In this document: positions 17,231 through 26,365 of the stretch, piece after piece | How positions within the stretch are numbered: the stretch's first letter is position 1 | Layout: the number at the start of each line of letters is the position of its first letter | DNA from: Ralstonia sp. UBA689 | GTDB lineage: Bacteria > Pseudomonadota > Gammaproteobacteria > Burkholderiales > Burkholderiaceae | Length of the DNA: 64,000 bases | Reading direction: 5' to 3' | Assembly (NCBI RefSeq): GCF_002298975.1 | Contig: NZ_DBMV01000021.1 | Coordinates: 186,001-250,000, forward strand | Notes under the pieces: generated by a model | Told to the model about the DNA's origin: nothing | What the model saw: only the letters and a program-made list of their open reading frames with translations | Database searches by the model: none | Made by a program: the position numbers and the translations under genes

Positions 17231-18394
17231 ATGCCGACCAACTGGCTGCTGCCTGAATCCATTGCCGACGTGCTGCCCTCCGAGGCGCGCAAGATTGAAG
17301 AGTTGCGCCGCCGCATGCTCGACCTGTTCCGCACCTACGGCTATGAACTGGTCATGCCGCCGATGCTGGAATACATCGAGTCGCTGCTCTCCGGCACCGG
17401 GCATGACCTGGACCTGAAGACCTTCAAGCTGGTCGACCAGCTCTCTGGCCGCACTATCGGTCTGCGCGCCGACATCACGCCGCAGGTCGCCCGCATCGAT
17501 GCCCATCTGCTCAACCGCGCCGGCGTGACGCGCCTGTGTTACGCGGGTTCGGTGCTGCACACGCGGCCGAGCGGCTTCCATGTCACTCGGGAGCCGCTGC
17601 AGATCGGTGCCGAAATCTATGGCCATGCTGGTCTGGAGGCCGATCTGGAAATCCAGGACCTGATGCTGGCTGCGCTGTCGGCCGCCGGGCTTGCGGATGT
17701 GCGCCTGGATCTGTGCCACGTCGGCGTGCTGGCTGCGCTGCTGGAGCAGTCGCCGGTTGCGTTGAGCGCGCAGGATGACCTCTTCACGGCGCTGGCCTCG
17801 AAGGATGTCCCGGCGCTGCGCGCCACCACGGCCGATCTGCCTGCCGCCCAGCGCGATGCGATCAACCTGCTGCCGTCGTTGTACGGCGGCGTCGATGTGC
17901 TGGCGCAAGCGCGTGCCCGGTTGCCGGCGTTGCCCGCTATCGGCCGTGCGCTGGACGATCTCGCCGCGCTGGCCCAGCAAGCCGTCGGCGCGACGGTCAA
18001 CATCGATCTGGCCGACCTGCGCGGCTACCATTACCACAGCGGCGTGATGTTCGCGGCCTACGTGGCGGGCGTGCCCAATGCAGTGGCGCGCGGCGGTCGA
18101 TATGACAAGGTTGGTGAGGCGTTCGGCCGCGCACGCCCGGCCACCGGCTTTTCGCTCGATCTGCGCGAAGTCGCGGGCATTTCACCGGTGGAAGCGCGCG
18201 CCGCTGCCATCCGCGCCCCGTGGTCGGGCGACGCCAAGCTGCGCGAGGCGATTGCCGCCCTGCGTGCCTCGGGCGAGATTGTGATCCGGTCGCTACCAGG
18301 CCACCCCGAAGATCTGGAGGAATTCGCCTACGACCGCCAGCTCGTGGAAGAGGGCGGCCGCTGGATCGTCGAGCCGCGCAAGGCTTCGGCCTGA
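17231..18394 (+). CDS. hisZ: ATP phosphoribosyltransferase regulatory subunit HisZ
   Basis: Paralogue of the HisRS catalytic core that forms a complex with the short form of HisG and gives it histidine feedback sensitivity. It has the class II fold motifs (LRADITPQVARID near residue 78, GRYD near 290) but no anticodon-binding domain and lacks the full HisRS motif 2. It is 387 residues. Its presence predicts that the organism carries a short HisG elsewhere. It lies 94 nt before purA. Confidence 0.95.
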   Translation: MPTNWLLPESIADVLPSEARKIEELRRRMLDLFRTYGYELVMPPMLEYIESLLSGTGHDLDLKTFKLVDQLSGRTIGLRADITPQVARIDAHLLNRAGVTRLCYAGSVLHTRPSGFHVTREPLQIGAEIYGHAGLEADLEIQDLMLAALSAAGLADVRLDLCHVGVLAALLEQSPVALSAQDDLFTALASKDVPALRATTADLPAAQRDAINLLPSLYGGVDVLAQARARLPALPAIGRALDDLAALAQQAVGATVNIDLADLRGYHYHSGVMFAAYVAGVPNAVARGGRYDKVGEAFGRARPATGFSLDLREVAGISPVEARAAAIRAPWSGDAKLREAIAALRASGEIVIRSLPGHPEDLEEFAYDRQLVEEGGRWIVEPRKASA

Positions 18395-18454
18395 GCGTGT
18401 TGCATAACGTTCTGTTAACGCCCGGCAATTTCGGGGAAGCCCCGACAACAAGGG

Positions 18455-18460
18455 TAGAAT
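18455..18460 (+). promoter_or_regulatory. candidate -10 element upstream of purA
   Basis: TAGAAT lies 28 nt before the purA start, after a small perfect hairpin (18431-18445). No clear -35 box is seen. Similar isolated TAGAAT hexamers precede hflK, the RpiR gene and the YVTN gene. Confidence 0.35.
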
Positions 18461-18488
18461 ACGTTTTTAACCCATCTGCAAATTCAAC

Positions 18489-19829
18489 ATGTCCGCACCA
18501 GCAGTGAGCCAAGGACGCAATGTCGTCGTCATCGGCACCCAGTGGGGTGACGAAGGTAAAGGGAAAATCGTCGATTGGCTGACCGATCATGCGCAAGGCG
18601 TGGTTCGTTTCCAGGGCGGACATAACGCAGGTCACACCCTCATTATCGGCGGCAAGAAGACGATCCTGCGTCTGATCCCGTCGGGCATCATGCGCGACGG
18701 CGTGGCGTGCTACATCGGCAATGGTGTGGTGCTTTCGCCCGAGGCGCTGTTCAAGGAAATCGACGAGTTGGAATCGGCCGGCGTGCAGGTCAAGAACCGT
18801 CTGCACATCTCGGAAGCGGCCACGCTGATCCTCCCGTACCACGTCGCCATCGACAAGGCGCGCGAGATCAAGCGCGGTGCCGCCAAGATCGGCACCACTG
18901 GCCGCGGCATCGGCCCGGCCTACGAAGACAAGGTCGCCCGTCGTGCGCTGCGCGTGCAGGATCTGTTCGACCCGGCGTACTTTGCCGAGCGCCTGCGCGA
19001 GAGTCTGGACTTCCACAACTTCGTCCTGACGCAATACCTGAACCACCCGGCGCTGGATTTCCAGCGGACGCTGGACGAGATGCTGCCGTATGGCGAGCGC
19101 CTCGCGCCGATGGTGACGGATGTGTCGGCCGAACTGTTCGCCGCCAACGCCGCCGGTAAGAACCTGATGTTTGAAGGCGCGCAGGGCACGCTGCTGGACA
19201 TCGACCACGGTACCTATCCGTTCGTCACGTCGAGCAATTGCGTGGCTGGCAACGCTGCAGCCGGTGCGGGCGTGGGCCCGGGCCAACTGCATTACATCCT
19301 GGGCATTACCAAGGCGTACTGCACGCGCGTGGGCTCCGGCCCGTTCCCGAGCGAGTTGTACGATGCCGACAACCCTGCTCGCCAAGACCCGACCGGTGTA
19401 CGCCTGGCCAACGTCGGCAAGGAATTCGGCTCGGTTACGGGGCGTCCGCGCCGTACCGGCTGGCTGGATGCCGCAGCCCTGCGCCGCGCGATCCAGATCA
19501 ACGGCGTGTCGGGCCTGTGCATCACCAAGCTCGACGTGCTCGACGGCCTGGAAACCATCAAGCTGTGTGTCGGCTACATGCTCGACGGCAAGGAAGTCGA
19601 CATCCTGCCGCGTGGCTCTGGCGCCGTGGCGCGCTGCCAGCCGATCTACGAAGAATTCCCGGGCTGGAACACATCTACCTTTGGCCTGAAGGAATGGAAT
19701 GCGCTGCCCGAGACCGCGCAAGCCTATCTGAAGCGCGTGGAAGAAGTCGCTGGCATTCCGATCGCCATGATTTCGACCGGCCCGGACCGCGACGAGACGA
19801 TCCTGCTGCGTCATCCGTACAAGGATTGA
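18489..19829 (+). CDS. purA: adenylosuccinate synthetase
   Basis: Catalyses GTP-dependent joining of IMP and aspartate, the first committed step to AMP. The P-loop-like GDEGKGK motif is at about residues 20-26 with the catalytic Asp and, downstream, GHNAGHT containing the catalytic His. The TTGRGIGP loop and the C-terminal KLDVLDG motif are also visible. It is 446 residues. It is followed by a hairpin terminator and a phosphoribosyltransferase gene, a pairing that suggests a shared purine role. Confidence 0.98.
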   Translation: MSAPAVSQGRNVVVIGTQWGDEGKGKIVDWLTDHAQGVVRFQGGHNAGHTLIIGGKKTILRLIPSGIMRDGVACYIGNGVVLSPEALFKEIDELESAGVQVKNRLHISEAATLILPYHVAIDKAREIKRGAAKIGTTGRGIGPAYEDKVARRALRVQDLFDPAYFAERLRESLDFHNFVLTQYLNHPALDFQRTLDEMLPYGERLAPMVTDVSAELFAANAAGKNLMFEGAQGTLLDIDHGTYPFVTSSNCVAGNAAAGAGVGPGQLHYILGITKAYCTRVGSGPFPSELYDADNPARQDPTGVRLANVGKEFGSVTGRPRRTGWLDAAALRRAIQINGVSGLCITKLDVLDGLETIKLCVGYMLDGKEVDILPRGSGAVARCQPIYEEFPGWNTSTFGLKEWNALPETAQAYLKRVEEVAGIPIAMISTGPDRDETILLRHPYKD

Positions 19830-19857
19830 TGCGCGCTGTCCGCGCTGTTTGCTTGCT

Positions 19858-19882
19858 CGCCCGGTGATTCGCCGGGCGAATT
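19858..19882 (+). terminator. probable terminator after purA
   Basis: A 7-bp perfect stem (19858-19864 with 19872-19878) and 7-nt loop, followed by AATTT. The T-run is short, so read-through into the next gene is likely. Confidence 0.5.
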
Positions 19883-19967
19883 TGCATTGGGCGGCGCGCT
19901 TTCACCGAGCACATAAAACACGACAGCGGCAACTCTCGCCGCATTCACGATCAAGAAGAGGAACACC

Positions 19968-20540
19968 ATGAACCAGCCGATTAACGATGACTCGCACCTG
20001 TGGGTGTCCTGGGATGAATACCACGGCCTGATCGAGCGCCTGGCGCTGGTTGTGCACGAGTCGGGCTGGAAGTTTGACAAGATCCTGTGCCTGGCGCGCG
20101 GTGGCCTGCGCGTGGGCGATCAGCTCTCGCGCATCTACGATCTGCCGCTCGCCATCCTGGCCACCAGCAGCTATCGCGAGGCCGCCGGCACGCAGCAGGG
20201 CGACCTCGACATCGCCCAGTACATCACCATGACGCGCGGTGAGCTGACGGGGCGCGTGCTGCTGGTCGACGATCTGGTTGACTCGGGCGTTACGCTGGAG
20301 CGCGTGGGGCGCCATCTGAAGGAGCGCTATCCTGCAGTCACCGACGTGCGTACGGCCGTGCTGTGGCATAAGGCGTGTTCGAAGATCAAGCCGGACTACG
20401 CTGTGCAGTTTCTGCCGACCAACCCGTGGATTCACCAGCCGTTCGAGGAATACGACACGCTGCGCCCGCACAACCTGGCGGCGTGGATCAAGCGTGGCAA
20501 GGCGCGTCCGGTCGGCAATGGCGAGGCTCCGGCGGTTTGA
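19968..20540 (+). CDS. phosphoribosyltransferase (purine PRTase-like)
   Basis: A 190-residue type I PRTase. The PRPP-binding signature VLLVDDLVDSGVTL near residues 89-102 and the N-terminal CLARGGLRVGDQLS loop are clear. The overall pattern resembles bacterial Gpt-like or hypoxanthine/guanine PRTases, so a purine-salvage role beside purA is likely, but the base specificity cannot be read from sequence. A GAAGAGGAA site lies upstream. Confidence 0.88.
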   Translation: MNQPINDDSHLWVSWDEYHGLIERLALVVHESGWKFDKILCLARGGLRVGDQLSRIYDLPLAILATSSYREAAGTQQGDLDIAQYITMTRGELTGRVLLVDDLVDSGVTLERVGRHLKERYPAVTDVRTAVLWHKACSKIKPDYAVQFLPTNPWIHQPFEEYDTLRPHNLAAWIKRGKARPVGNGEAPAV

Positions 20541-20867
20541 TTCGCGGTTTGTTTGTGGATGGATTGCATCGAAGCAAGAGGGCGGTGGCATGTGCAGCTT
20601 GCGCCGTGCGTGCCACTTGGGTAACCTCACGTCACGGGCCGCAACTCGGGCCCGAAACCCGCGTACGGATTGGCTTTGCGGCTAGCCTGCGCGGATGATC
20701 GAAGCGCGGCGCGTCTTGATGGGCGTGTCGGGCGTCGAACCCACCCAGTGCCTGGGATGCGTGAGCCGGTGATCCTGGCCCGGCCCTGGCGCGATAGCCA
20801 AGACACAATGCCTGTCGTCCTTCGCGGAATGCCGCGTCAGCAACTGATCAACAATTCGATCGCGGAA
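20541..20867. other. intergenic region without recognised feature
   Basis: About 330 bases between the phosphoribosyltransferase and the tRNA terminator. Short open frames here have no recognisable product, ribosome binding site or codon bias. I see no repeat or RNA gene in it. Confidence 0.5.
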
Positions 20868-20899
20868 AAGAAAAACGGCGCAACTTGCGTTGCGCCGTT
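20868..20899 (-). terminator. terminator of the tRNA-Leu transcript
   Basis: An 11-bp perfect stem (20874-20884 with 20889-20899), loop TTGC, followed on the minus strand by a T-rich tract (TTTTTCTTTT as read leftward). It ends the tRNA transcript 10 nt past the CCA. Confidence 0.93.
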
Positions 20900-20908
20900 C
20901 CTAAACTC

Positions 20909-20993
<85 letters not shown>

Positions 20994-21018
20994 AGGTGTG
21001 CGTGTACCGAAGCTGTAA

Positions 21019-21046
21019 TTATTACGGGTTCCAGCGAATCTGTCAA
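21019..21046 (-). promoter_or_regulatory. tRNA-Leu promoter
   Basis: On the minus strand a perfect TTGACA (21041-21046) is followed after 16 bp by TAATAA (21019-21024), ending 26 nt before the tRNA 5' end. This is the strongest sigma-70 promoter in the window, as expected for a tRNA gene. Confidence 0.85.
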
Positions 21047-21063
21047 CACTCTAGAAGAAAAAA

Positions 21064-23658
21064 TTGAATCAACCGACTTATCCGATCCCGAGCCGCGAGG
21101 AAATCCTCGGTGTGCTGCGCACGTCGGGGTCTCCGCTGTCTGCCACCGACATTGCCAAGGCCCTGTCGGTCACGCGCAAGGAGCATGACGGCTTCATCAA
21201 GCGTCTGACCGCCATGGAGCGGGATGGTCAGATCGAACTCAACCGCAAGGGGCGCTACGAACTGGCGCACCAACCCAATTTCATCGAAGGCCGCGTGATC
21301 GGCCACCGCGACGGCTACGGCTTCTTTGTGCGCGACGATGGCGAGCCCGACATCTTCCTGCCCGAGCGGGAGATGCAGAAGGCCATGCACGGTGATCGCG
21401 CCTTGGTGCGGGCCGTCGGCTACGACCGACGCGGGCGCTCGGAAGGCCAGATCGTCGAGATCCTGCAGCGGGCCAACCGCTTCATCATCGGCCGGCTGCT
21501 TTCGGAGAGCGGCACGCTGGTGGTGGCGCCCGAAGACAAGCGCCTGGGCCGCGACATCCTGATTGCGCCGAAGGGGCAGGGCAAGGCCAAGGTCGGCCAG
21601 GTGGTGAGCGTGGAGATCCTGGAGTATCCGGATCGCTATGTGCAGCCCATCGGTCGCGTGGTCGAGGTACTGGGCGAGATCGACGACCCTGGCATGGAAA
21701 TCGAGATCGCTGTGCGCAAGTACGGCGTGCCGCATGAGTTCGCTGAGCCTGCATCGCGTGAAGCTGAGGCGCTGCCGGACATCGTGCGCGACGCCGATCT
21801 GGCTGACCGCATCGACCTGCGCGACGTGCCGCTTGTCACCATCGATGGCGAAGATGCGCGCGACTTCGATGACGCTGTCTATGCAGAACAGGTCAAGATC
21901 GGTCGCAGCAAGGGCTGGCGGCTGATCGTGGCGATCGCCGACGTGTCGCACTACGTCAAGCCGGGCCATCCGCTGGATGCGGATGCCATCGACCGCGCGA
22001 CCTCGGTCTACTTCCCGCGCCGCGTGATTCCGATGCTGCCCGAGAAGCTGTCCAACGGCCTGTGCTCGCTGAACCCCGAGGTGGACCGCCTGTGCATGGT
22101 CTGCGACGCGGTCATCACGGCCAAGGGTGAGATCAAGGCCTACCAGTTCTATCCGGCGGTGATGCACTCGAAGGCGCGCCTGACCTATAACGAGGTCTGG
22201 GCGATTCTGTCGAATGTGAAGGGTCCGGAGGCCGCCAAGCGCGCGCCGCTGGTGCCGCATCTGCAGGATCTGTACGAACTGTTCCAGGTGCTGCTCAAGG
22301 CGCGCCGAGAACGCGGCGCGATCGACTTCGACACCACCGAGACGTACATCGTCTGCAACGCGCAGGGCAAGATCGAGCAGATCCTGCCGCGCACGCGCAA
22401 CGACGCGCACCGGCTGATCGAGGAATGCATGCTGACGGCCAACGTCTGCGCGGCGGAGATGCTGGAGAAGTACAAGCATCCGGCCCTGTACCGCGTGCAC
22501 GCCGGCCCGACCGAAGAAAAACTGCAGGCTCTGCGCGCCTTCCTGAAGACCAGCGGCCTGACGCTGGGCGGCGGCGACAAGCCCCAAGCGGCCGACTATG
22601 CCGAGCTGATGGAAAAGATCGTCGCGCGGCCCGACGCGCCGATGCTGCAGACCATGCTGCTGCGCTCCATGCAACAGGCGGTCTACAGCCCGGACAATGT
22701 CGGTCACTTTGGCTTGGCGTATCCGGCCTATGCGCACTTCACCAGCCCGATCCGCCGCTATCCGGACCTGCTGGTGCACCGCTCGATCAAGGCGATCCTG
22801 CATCGCACACGCTATGTGCCGTCACTGGCGGCTGGCGTGCAATTGAACAGCGCGCTGTCGCCCAAGGCACGCCGCCTGCAGGCCGAGGCGGAGAAGGGCG
22901 TGCCGGCCGCGGTCGTCAACAAGGCCAAGGTCGAGGCGATCTGGCATGAGCTGGGTGTGCATTGCTCGGCAAACGAGCGCCGCGCCGACGAGGCCTCGCG
23001 CGACGTCGAGGCCTGGCTCAAGTGCTACTTCATGCGCGACAAGCTCGGCAACGAGTTCTCGGGCATGGTCAGCGCGGTCACTTCGTTCGGCATCTTCGTG
23101 CAGCTCGACGAGCTGTATGTGGAAGGCCTGGTACACGTGACTGAACTGGGCAGCGATTACTTCCAGTACGACGACGCTCGCAACGAACTGCGCGGCGAGC
23201 GTACCGGCATCCGCTACCGCCTGACTGACCGCGTGCGCGTGCAACTGCTGCGCGTGGATCTGGATGCGCGCAAGATGGATTTCCGCCTGATCCAGGAGCC
23301 GTCGGTCAAGGCGCTGCGCCCGGCCAAGGTGGCCGGTGCGCCGGAAGTCGCGGCCGCCCGCCCGCCCGTTGCCGCCACGCCGGCGCCGCCGGTCGGCCGC
23401 AAGAAGCCGCGTCAGCTTGCGGCGCTGCTGGGCGGTACGGCCAAGCCGGAGGAGTCGTTCGACGAGACGCTCGATCGTGTCTTCGAAGAGCAGCCGGTGT
23501 TCGAGCCGGGGCCGCGCGCTTTGCCTCCGGGGCATGCGCATGCCAAGCCGGCACGCAAGAAGCAGCCGGCGCGGGTGACCAAGCCCAAGGGCGGCGCCAA
23601 GACCGCCACGCCGCGCAAGGCGGCCGGCAAGGCAGCGCGCAAGGGCAAGGGGCGCTAG
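21064..23658 (+). CDS. rnr: ribonuclease R
   Basis: Processive 3'-5' exoribonuclease that degrades structured RNA. The N-terminal winged-helix (LRTSGSPLSATDIAKAL) and cold-shock domains (KGRYEL...GRVIGHRDGYGFFV) are followed by the RNB catalytic domain with DGEDARDFDDAVYAE near residues 261-275 and HFTSPIRRYPDLLVHR. Next come an S1 domain (FSGMVSAVTSFGIFV, about 660-740) and a Lys/Arg-rich tail (about 800-864) that helps unwinding. It is 864 residues. The start is TTG 21064; no ATG gives the complete first domain. It is divergent from tRNA-Leu. Confidence 0.95.
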   Translation: MNQPTYPIPSREEILGVLRTSGSPLSATDIAKALSVTRKEHDGFIKRLTAMERDGQIELNRKGRYELAHQPNFIEGRVIGHRDGYGFFVRDDGEPDIFLPEREMQKAMHGDRALVRAVGYDRRGRSEGQIVEILQRANRFIIGRLLSESGTLVVAPEDKRLGRDILIAPKGQGKAKVGQVVSVEILEYPDRYVQPIGRVVEVLGEIDDPGMEIEIAVRKYGVPHEFAEPASREAEALPDIVRDADLADRIDLRDVPLVTIDGEDARDFDDAVYAEQVKIGRSKGWRLIVAIADVSHYVKPGHPLDADAIDRATSVYFPRRVIPMLPEKLSNGLCSLNPEVDRLCMVCDAVITAKGEIKAYQFYPAVMHSKARLTYNEVWAILSNVKGPEAAKRAPLVPHLQDLYELFQVLLKARRERGAIDFDTTETYIVCNAQGKIEQILPRTRNDAHRLIEECMLTANVCAAEMLEKYKHPALYRVHAGPTEEKLQALRAFLKTSGLTLGGGDKPQAADYAELMEKIVARPDAPMLQTMLLRSMQQAVYSPDNVGHFGLAYPAYAHFTSPIRRYPDLLVHRSIKAILHRTRYVPSLAAGVQLNSALSPKARRLQAEAEKGVPAAVVNKAKVEAIWHELGVHCSANERRADEASRDVEAWLKCYFMRDKLGNEFSGMVSAVTSFGIFVQLDELYVEGLVHVTELGSDYFQYDDARNELRGERTGIRYRLTDRVRVQLLRVDLDARKMDFRLIQEPSVKALRPAKVAGAPEVAAARPPVAATPAPPVGRKKPRQLAALLGGTAKPEESFDETLDRVFEEQPVFEPGPRALPPGHAHAKPARKKQPARVTKPKGGAKTATPRKAAGKAARKGKGR

Positions 23659-23697
23659 GCGTCGATAAAACAGCCGAGGGGCGAGGGTGGAGGCGGG

Positions 23698-23703
23698 TAC
23701 AAT
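23698..23703 (+). promoter_or_regulatory. candidate -10 element for a leaderless rlmB transcript
   Basis: TACAAT ends 7 nt before the rlmB ATG, which would put the transcription start at or next to the first codon. No ribosome binding site fits in this space. The -35 region is weak. Confidence 0.4.
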
Positions 23704-23710
23704 CGCGGCC

Positions 23711-24463
23711 ATGTCTAAATCCAAGCTCCTCATCGGCTTCCATGCCGTGACCGCCCGCCTGCGCCACGATGCGCGGTCGATCGACGAAATCTACTTCGAG
23801 GCCAACCGCCGCGACCGCCGCATGCAGGATTTCCTGAAAGTGGCGGAAGCAGCGGGCGTGCGCCTCATTCCTGCGGACAGCGAACGCCTGCGCGGCATTG
23901 CCGGCACCGATGGCCACCAGGGTGTGGTTGCCAAGGCCGAGGCGCTGTCGTTGGCGCTCAACCTGGACGAACTGCTCGACAGTATCGAAGGCACGCCGCT
24001 GCTGCTGGTGCTCGACGGAGTGACCGATCCGCACAATCTGGGCGCCTGCCTGCGTGTGGCCGATGCGGCCGGCGCACACGCCGTGATTGCGCCGAAAGAC
24101 CGCAGCGTCGGCATCAACGCCACCGTGGCCAAGGTGGCCAGCGGCGCAGCCGAGACCGTCCCCTACATCACCGTGACCAACCTGGCGCGCACGCTGCGCG
24201 AGCTGCAGGAGCGCGGCGTGTGGGTGATCGGCACGGCGGATGAAGCCGAGCAGGATCTCTACCAAGCCGACTTCAAGGGCCCCATCGCCATCGTGATGGG
24301 TGCCGAGGGCGAGGGCATGCGCCGCCTCACGCGCGAGACGTGCGACGCGCTGGTCAGCATCCCGATGGCGGGCAGCGTGGAAAGCCTGAACGTGTCGGTG
24401 GCCAGTGGCGTGTGCCTGTTCGAGGCCGTGCGCCAGCGCGCGGCAGCACCTGCCAAGAAGTGA
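23711..24463 (+). CDS. rlmB: 23S rRNA (guanosine(2251)-2'-O)-methyltransferase RlmB
   Basis: SpoU-family (SPOUT, knotted) methyltransferase that modifies G2251 in the peptidyl-transferase P loop. An N-terminal substrate-binding domain is followed by the three SpoU motifs: LDGVTDPHNLGACLR near residue 98, IVMGAEGEGM near 195, and IPMAGSVESLNVSVA near 217. It is 250 residues. The start MSKSKLLIGFHAV at 23711 is preferred over a GTG at 23687. The stop overlaps the next start by one base (TGATG). Confidence 0.96.
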   Translation: MSKSKLLIGFHAVTARLRHDARSIDEIYFEANRRDRRMQDFLKVAEAAGVRLIPADSERLRGIAGTDGHQGVVAKAEALSLALNLDELLDSIEGTPLLLVLDGVTDPHNLGACLRVADAAGAHAVIAPKDRSVGINATVAKVASGAAETVPYITVTNLARTLRELQERGVWVIGTADEAEQDLYQADFKGPIAIVMGAEGEGMRRLTRETCDALVSIPMAGSVESLNVSVASGVCLFEAVRQRAAAPAKK

Positions 24464-25212
24464 TGAGCACTCAATCGACGGCAGCATCCGACGCAGCGGC
24501 ACTGGCCCAGGCACACGCCTGGATCGTCGCCGCCGAGCGCGTCATGGTGCTGACCGGCGCGGGCGTTTCTGCTGAATCCGGTGTACCGACTTTTCGCGAT
24601 GCGCTCACGGGCCTGTGGGCGCGCTTCAACCCCGAAGACATGGCCACCGAGGCCGCTTACCGCAAGCACCCTCGCGTGGTGTGGGACTGGTACCAGGAGC
24701 GGCGCGAGCGTGTGCTGCAGGCCCAGCCGAATCCCGCGCATCTGGCGATTGCGGCGCTGGCTCAGCGCAAAACCGTGACGCTGGTCACCCAGAACGTCGA
24801 CGGGCTGCACCAGCGCGCTGGCAGCGAAGGCGTGATCGAATTGCACGGCAACCTGTTCGCCAACAAGTGGCTGGGCGGGTGCGGCAAATGCGACATCAGC
24901 ACGGCCGAGCCCGGTAGACCGCCGCGTTGCGCAATCTGTGGCGCAATGCTGCGCCCCGGCGTGGTGTGGTTTGGCGAGCCGCTTCCGCTGGTGGCAAACT
25001 ACCGCGCCGAAGAGGCGGCCAACACGTGCGATGTGTGCCTGGTGGTGGGAACGTCCGGCCTGGTGTATCCGGCGGCCGGGTTGCCGGGGCTGGCGAAGGA
25101 CCACGGCGCGCACGTGATCGTCGTGAATCCGGAGCCGAGTGCGCTGGATGAGACCGCCGACTTGGTGATCCACCAGCCGGCGGGCGCATGCCTGCCCGCC
25201 ATGCTGGGGTAA
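24463..25212 (+). CDS. cobB: NAD-dependent protein deacylase, sirtuin (SIR2) family
   Basis: Removes acyl groups from lysine using NAD+, releasing nicotinamide and O-acyl-ADP-ribose. The NAD-binding GAGVSAESGVPTFRD, the TQNVDGLHQRAG motif and the catalytic histidine H128 (ELHGNLF) are present. So are two pairs of zinc cysteines at C140/C143 and C156/C159. It is 249 residues. The start overlaps rlmB by one base, implying coupled translation. The gene symbol is by analogy to the single bacterial sirtuin; the acyl preference is not determined. Confidence 0.93.
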   Translation: MSTQSTAASDAAALAQAHAWIVAAERVMVLTGAGVSAESGVPTFRDALTGLWARFNPEDMATEAAYRKHPRVVWDWYQERRERVLQAQPNPAHLAIAALAQRKTVTLVTQNVDGLHQRAGSEGVIELHGNLFANKWLGGCGKCDISTAEPGRPPRCAICGAMLRPGVVWFGEPLPLVANYRAEEAANTCDVCLVVGTSGLVYPAAGLPGLAKDHGAHVIVVNPEPSALDETADLVIHQPAGACLPAMLG

Positions 25213-25238
25213 GGCGCTTCCACGCTTCTCTGCTTCTC

Positions 25239-26198
25239 TTACGCAGCCACGCGCAGCGGCTCAATCAACGCTTCCAGTTTGGCCGCATCTGCCGCGAATA
25301 CGCGGATGCCTTCGGCCAGTTTTTCCGTCGCCATTGCATCGGCGTTCATGTGCCATCGGAACGATTTCTCGTCGGCAGGCAGGCGGACGATATTGGCCGC
25401 GTTTGCATGCTCCGGCGAGAGTTTGCGCTCGACGGGCGCATCAGTCTGCTGCAACTGGGCGAGCAGATCCGGGCTGATGGTCAGTAGATCGCAGCCGGCC
25501 AGTTCGATGATCTGCGAGGTGTTGCGGAAGCTTGCGCCCATCACCTCGGTCGGGTAGTCGAACTTCTTGTAGTAGTTGTAGATGCGCAGCACGGATAGCA
25601 CGCCCGGGTCGTTCGCGCCGCCTTGGGCAACCGGGTCCCAGTTGGCGCCGGCATCTTTCTTGTACCAGTCGTAGATGCGGCCGACGAAGGGCGAGATGAG
25701 CTGCACGCCGGCTTCGGCGCATGCCACGGCCTGGGCCAGCGAGAACAGCAGTGTCATGTTGCAGCGGATGCCCTCGGCGCGCAGCAGATCCGCCGCACGG
25801 ATGCCTTCCCATGTGGACGCAATCTTGATCAGTACGCGTTCGCGCGCCACGCCACGCTGCTCGTACAGCGTGATCAGATGCTTGGCCTTGGCGACGGTGG
25901 CCTCGGTATCGAACGACAGGCGCGCATCGACCTCGGTCGACACGCGGCCCGGGATGATCGACAGGATCTCGCAGCCGAAGGCCACCAGCACGGCGTCGAT
26001 GATGTCTTCCACGCTGTCACTGCGCGCGTTGCGCACAGCCTGCTCCAGCAACGGACGGTATTCGGCCTTCTGCACGGCTTTCAGGATCAACGACGGGTTG
26101 GTGGTCGCGTCGTGCGGCGCGTAGGCGTGCATGGCCTGGAAATCGCCCGTGTCGGCGACGACGGTGGTGAACTGCTTGAGTTGATCGAGCTGATTCAT
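25239..26198 (-). CDS. tal: transaldolase
   Basis: Transfers a dihydroxyacetone unit between sugar phosphates in the non-oxidative pentose phosphate pathway. It is a class I aldolase with the Schiff-base lysine at K125 in RVLIKIASTWEG, the early DATTNPSL motif near residue 30, and SPFVGRIYDW. It is 319 residues, matching TalB-type enzymes. ATG 26198 is preferred over an in-frame start 10 codons upstream. It diverges from rpiA, so two pentose-phosphate enzymes share one control region. Confidence 0.97.
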   Translation of the reverse strand: MNQLDQLKQFTTVVADTGDFQAMHAYAPHDATTNPSLILKAVQKAEYRPLLEQAVRNARSDSVEDIIDAVLVAFGCEILSIIPGRVSTEVDARLSFDTEATVAKAKHLITLYEQRGVARERVLIKIASTWEGIRAADLLRAEGIRCNMTLLFSLAQAVACAEAGVQLISPFVGRIYDWYKKDAGANWDPVAQGGANDPGVLSVLRIYNYYKKFDYPTEVMGASFRNTSQIIELAGCDLLTISPDLLAQLQQTDAPVERKLSPEHANAANIVRLPADEKSFRWHMNADAMATEKLAEGIRVFAADAAKLEALIEPLRVAA

Positions 26199-26261
26199 GG
26201 TGGGCAAGGCGGATCCGCCGAAGTGCATGCCAGCAACGTGCTGGGGTGGATGGATGAATCG

Positions 26262-26290
26262 ATTGTACTCCGCAGGTCTGCCTGTGCCAG
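26262..26290 (-). promoter_or_regulatory. candidate tal promoter
   Basis: On the minus strand CTGGCA (26285-26290) and TACAAT (26262-26267) are spaced 17 bp, 63 nt before the tal start. Confidence 0.5.
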
Positions 26291-26365
26291 CCGGGAGAGG
26301 GCCGTCGCAACGATCCGGTACACTACAAGGTTTCCGATTCCGACCGGCTTTTTGGGGTGTTTGCG

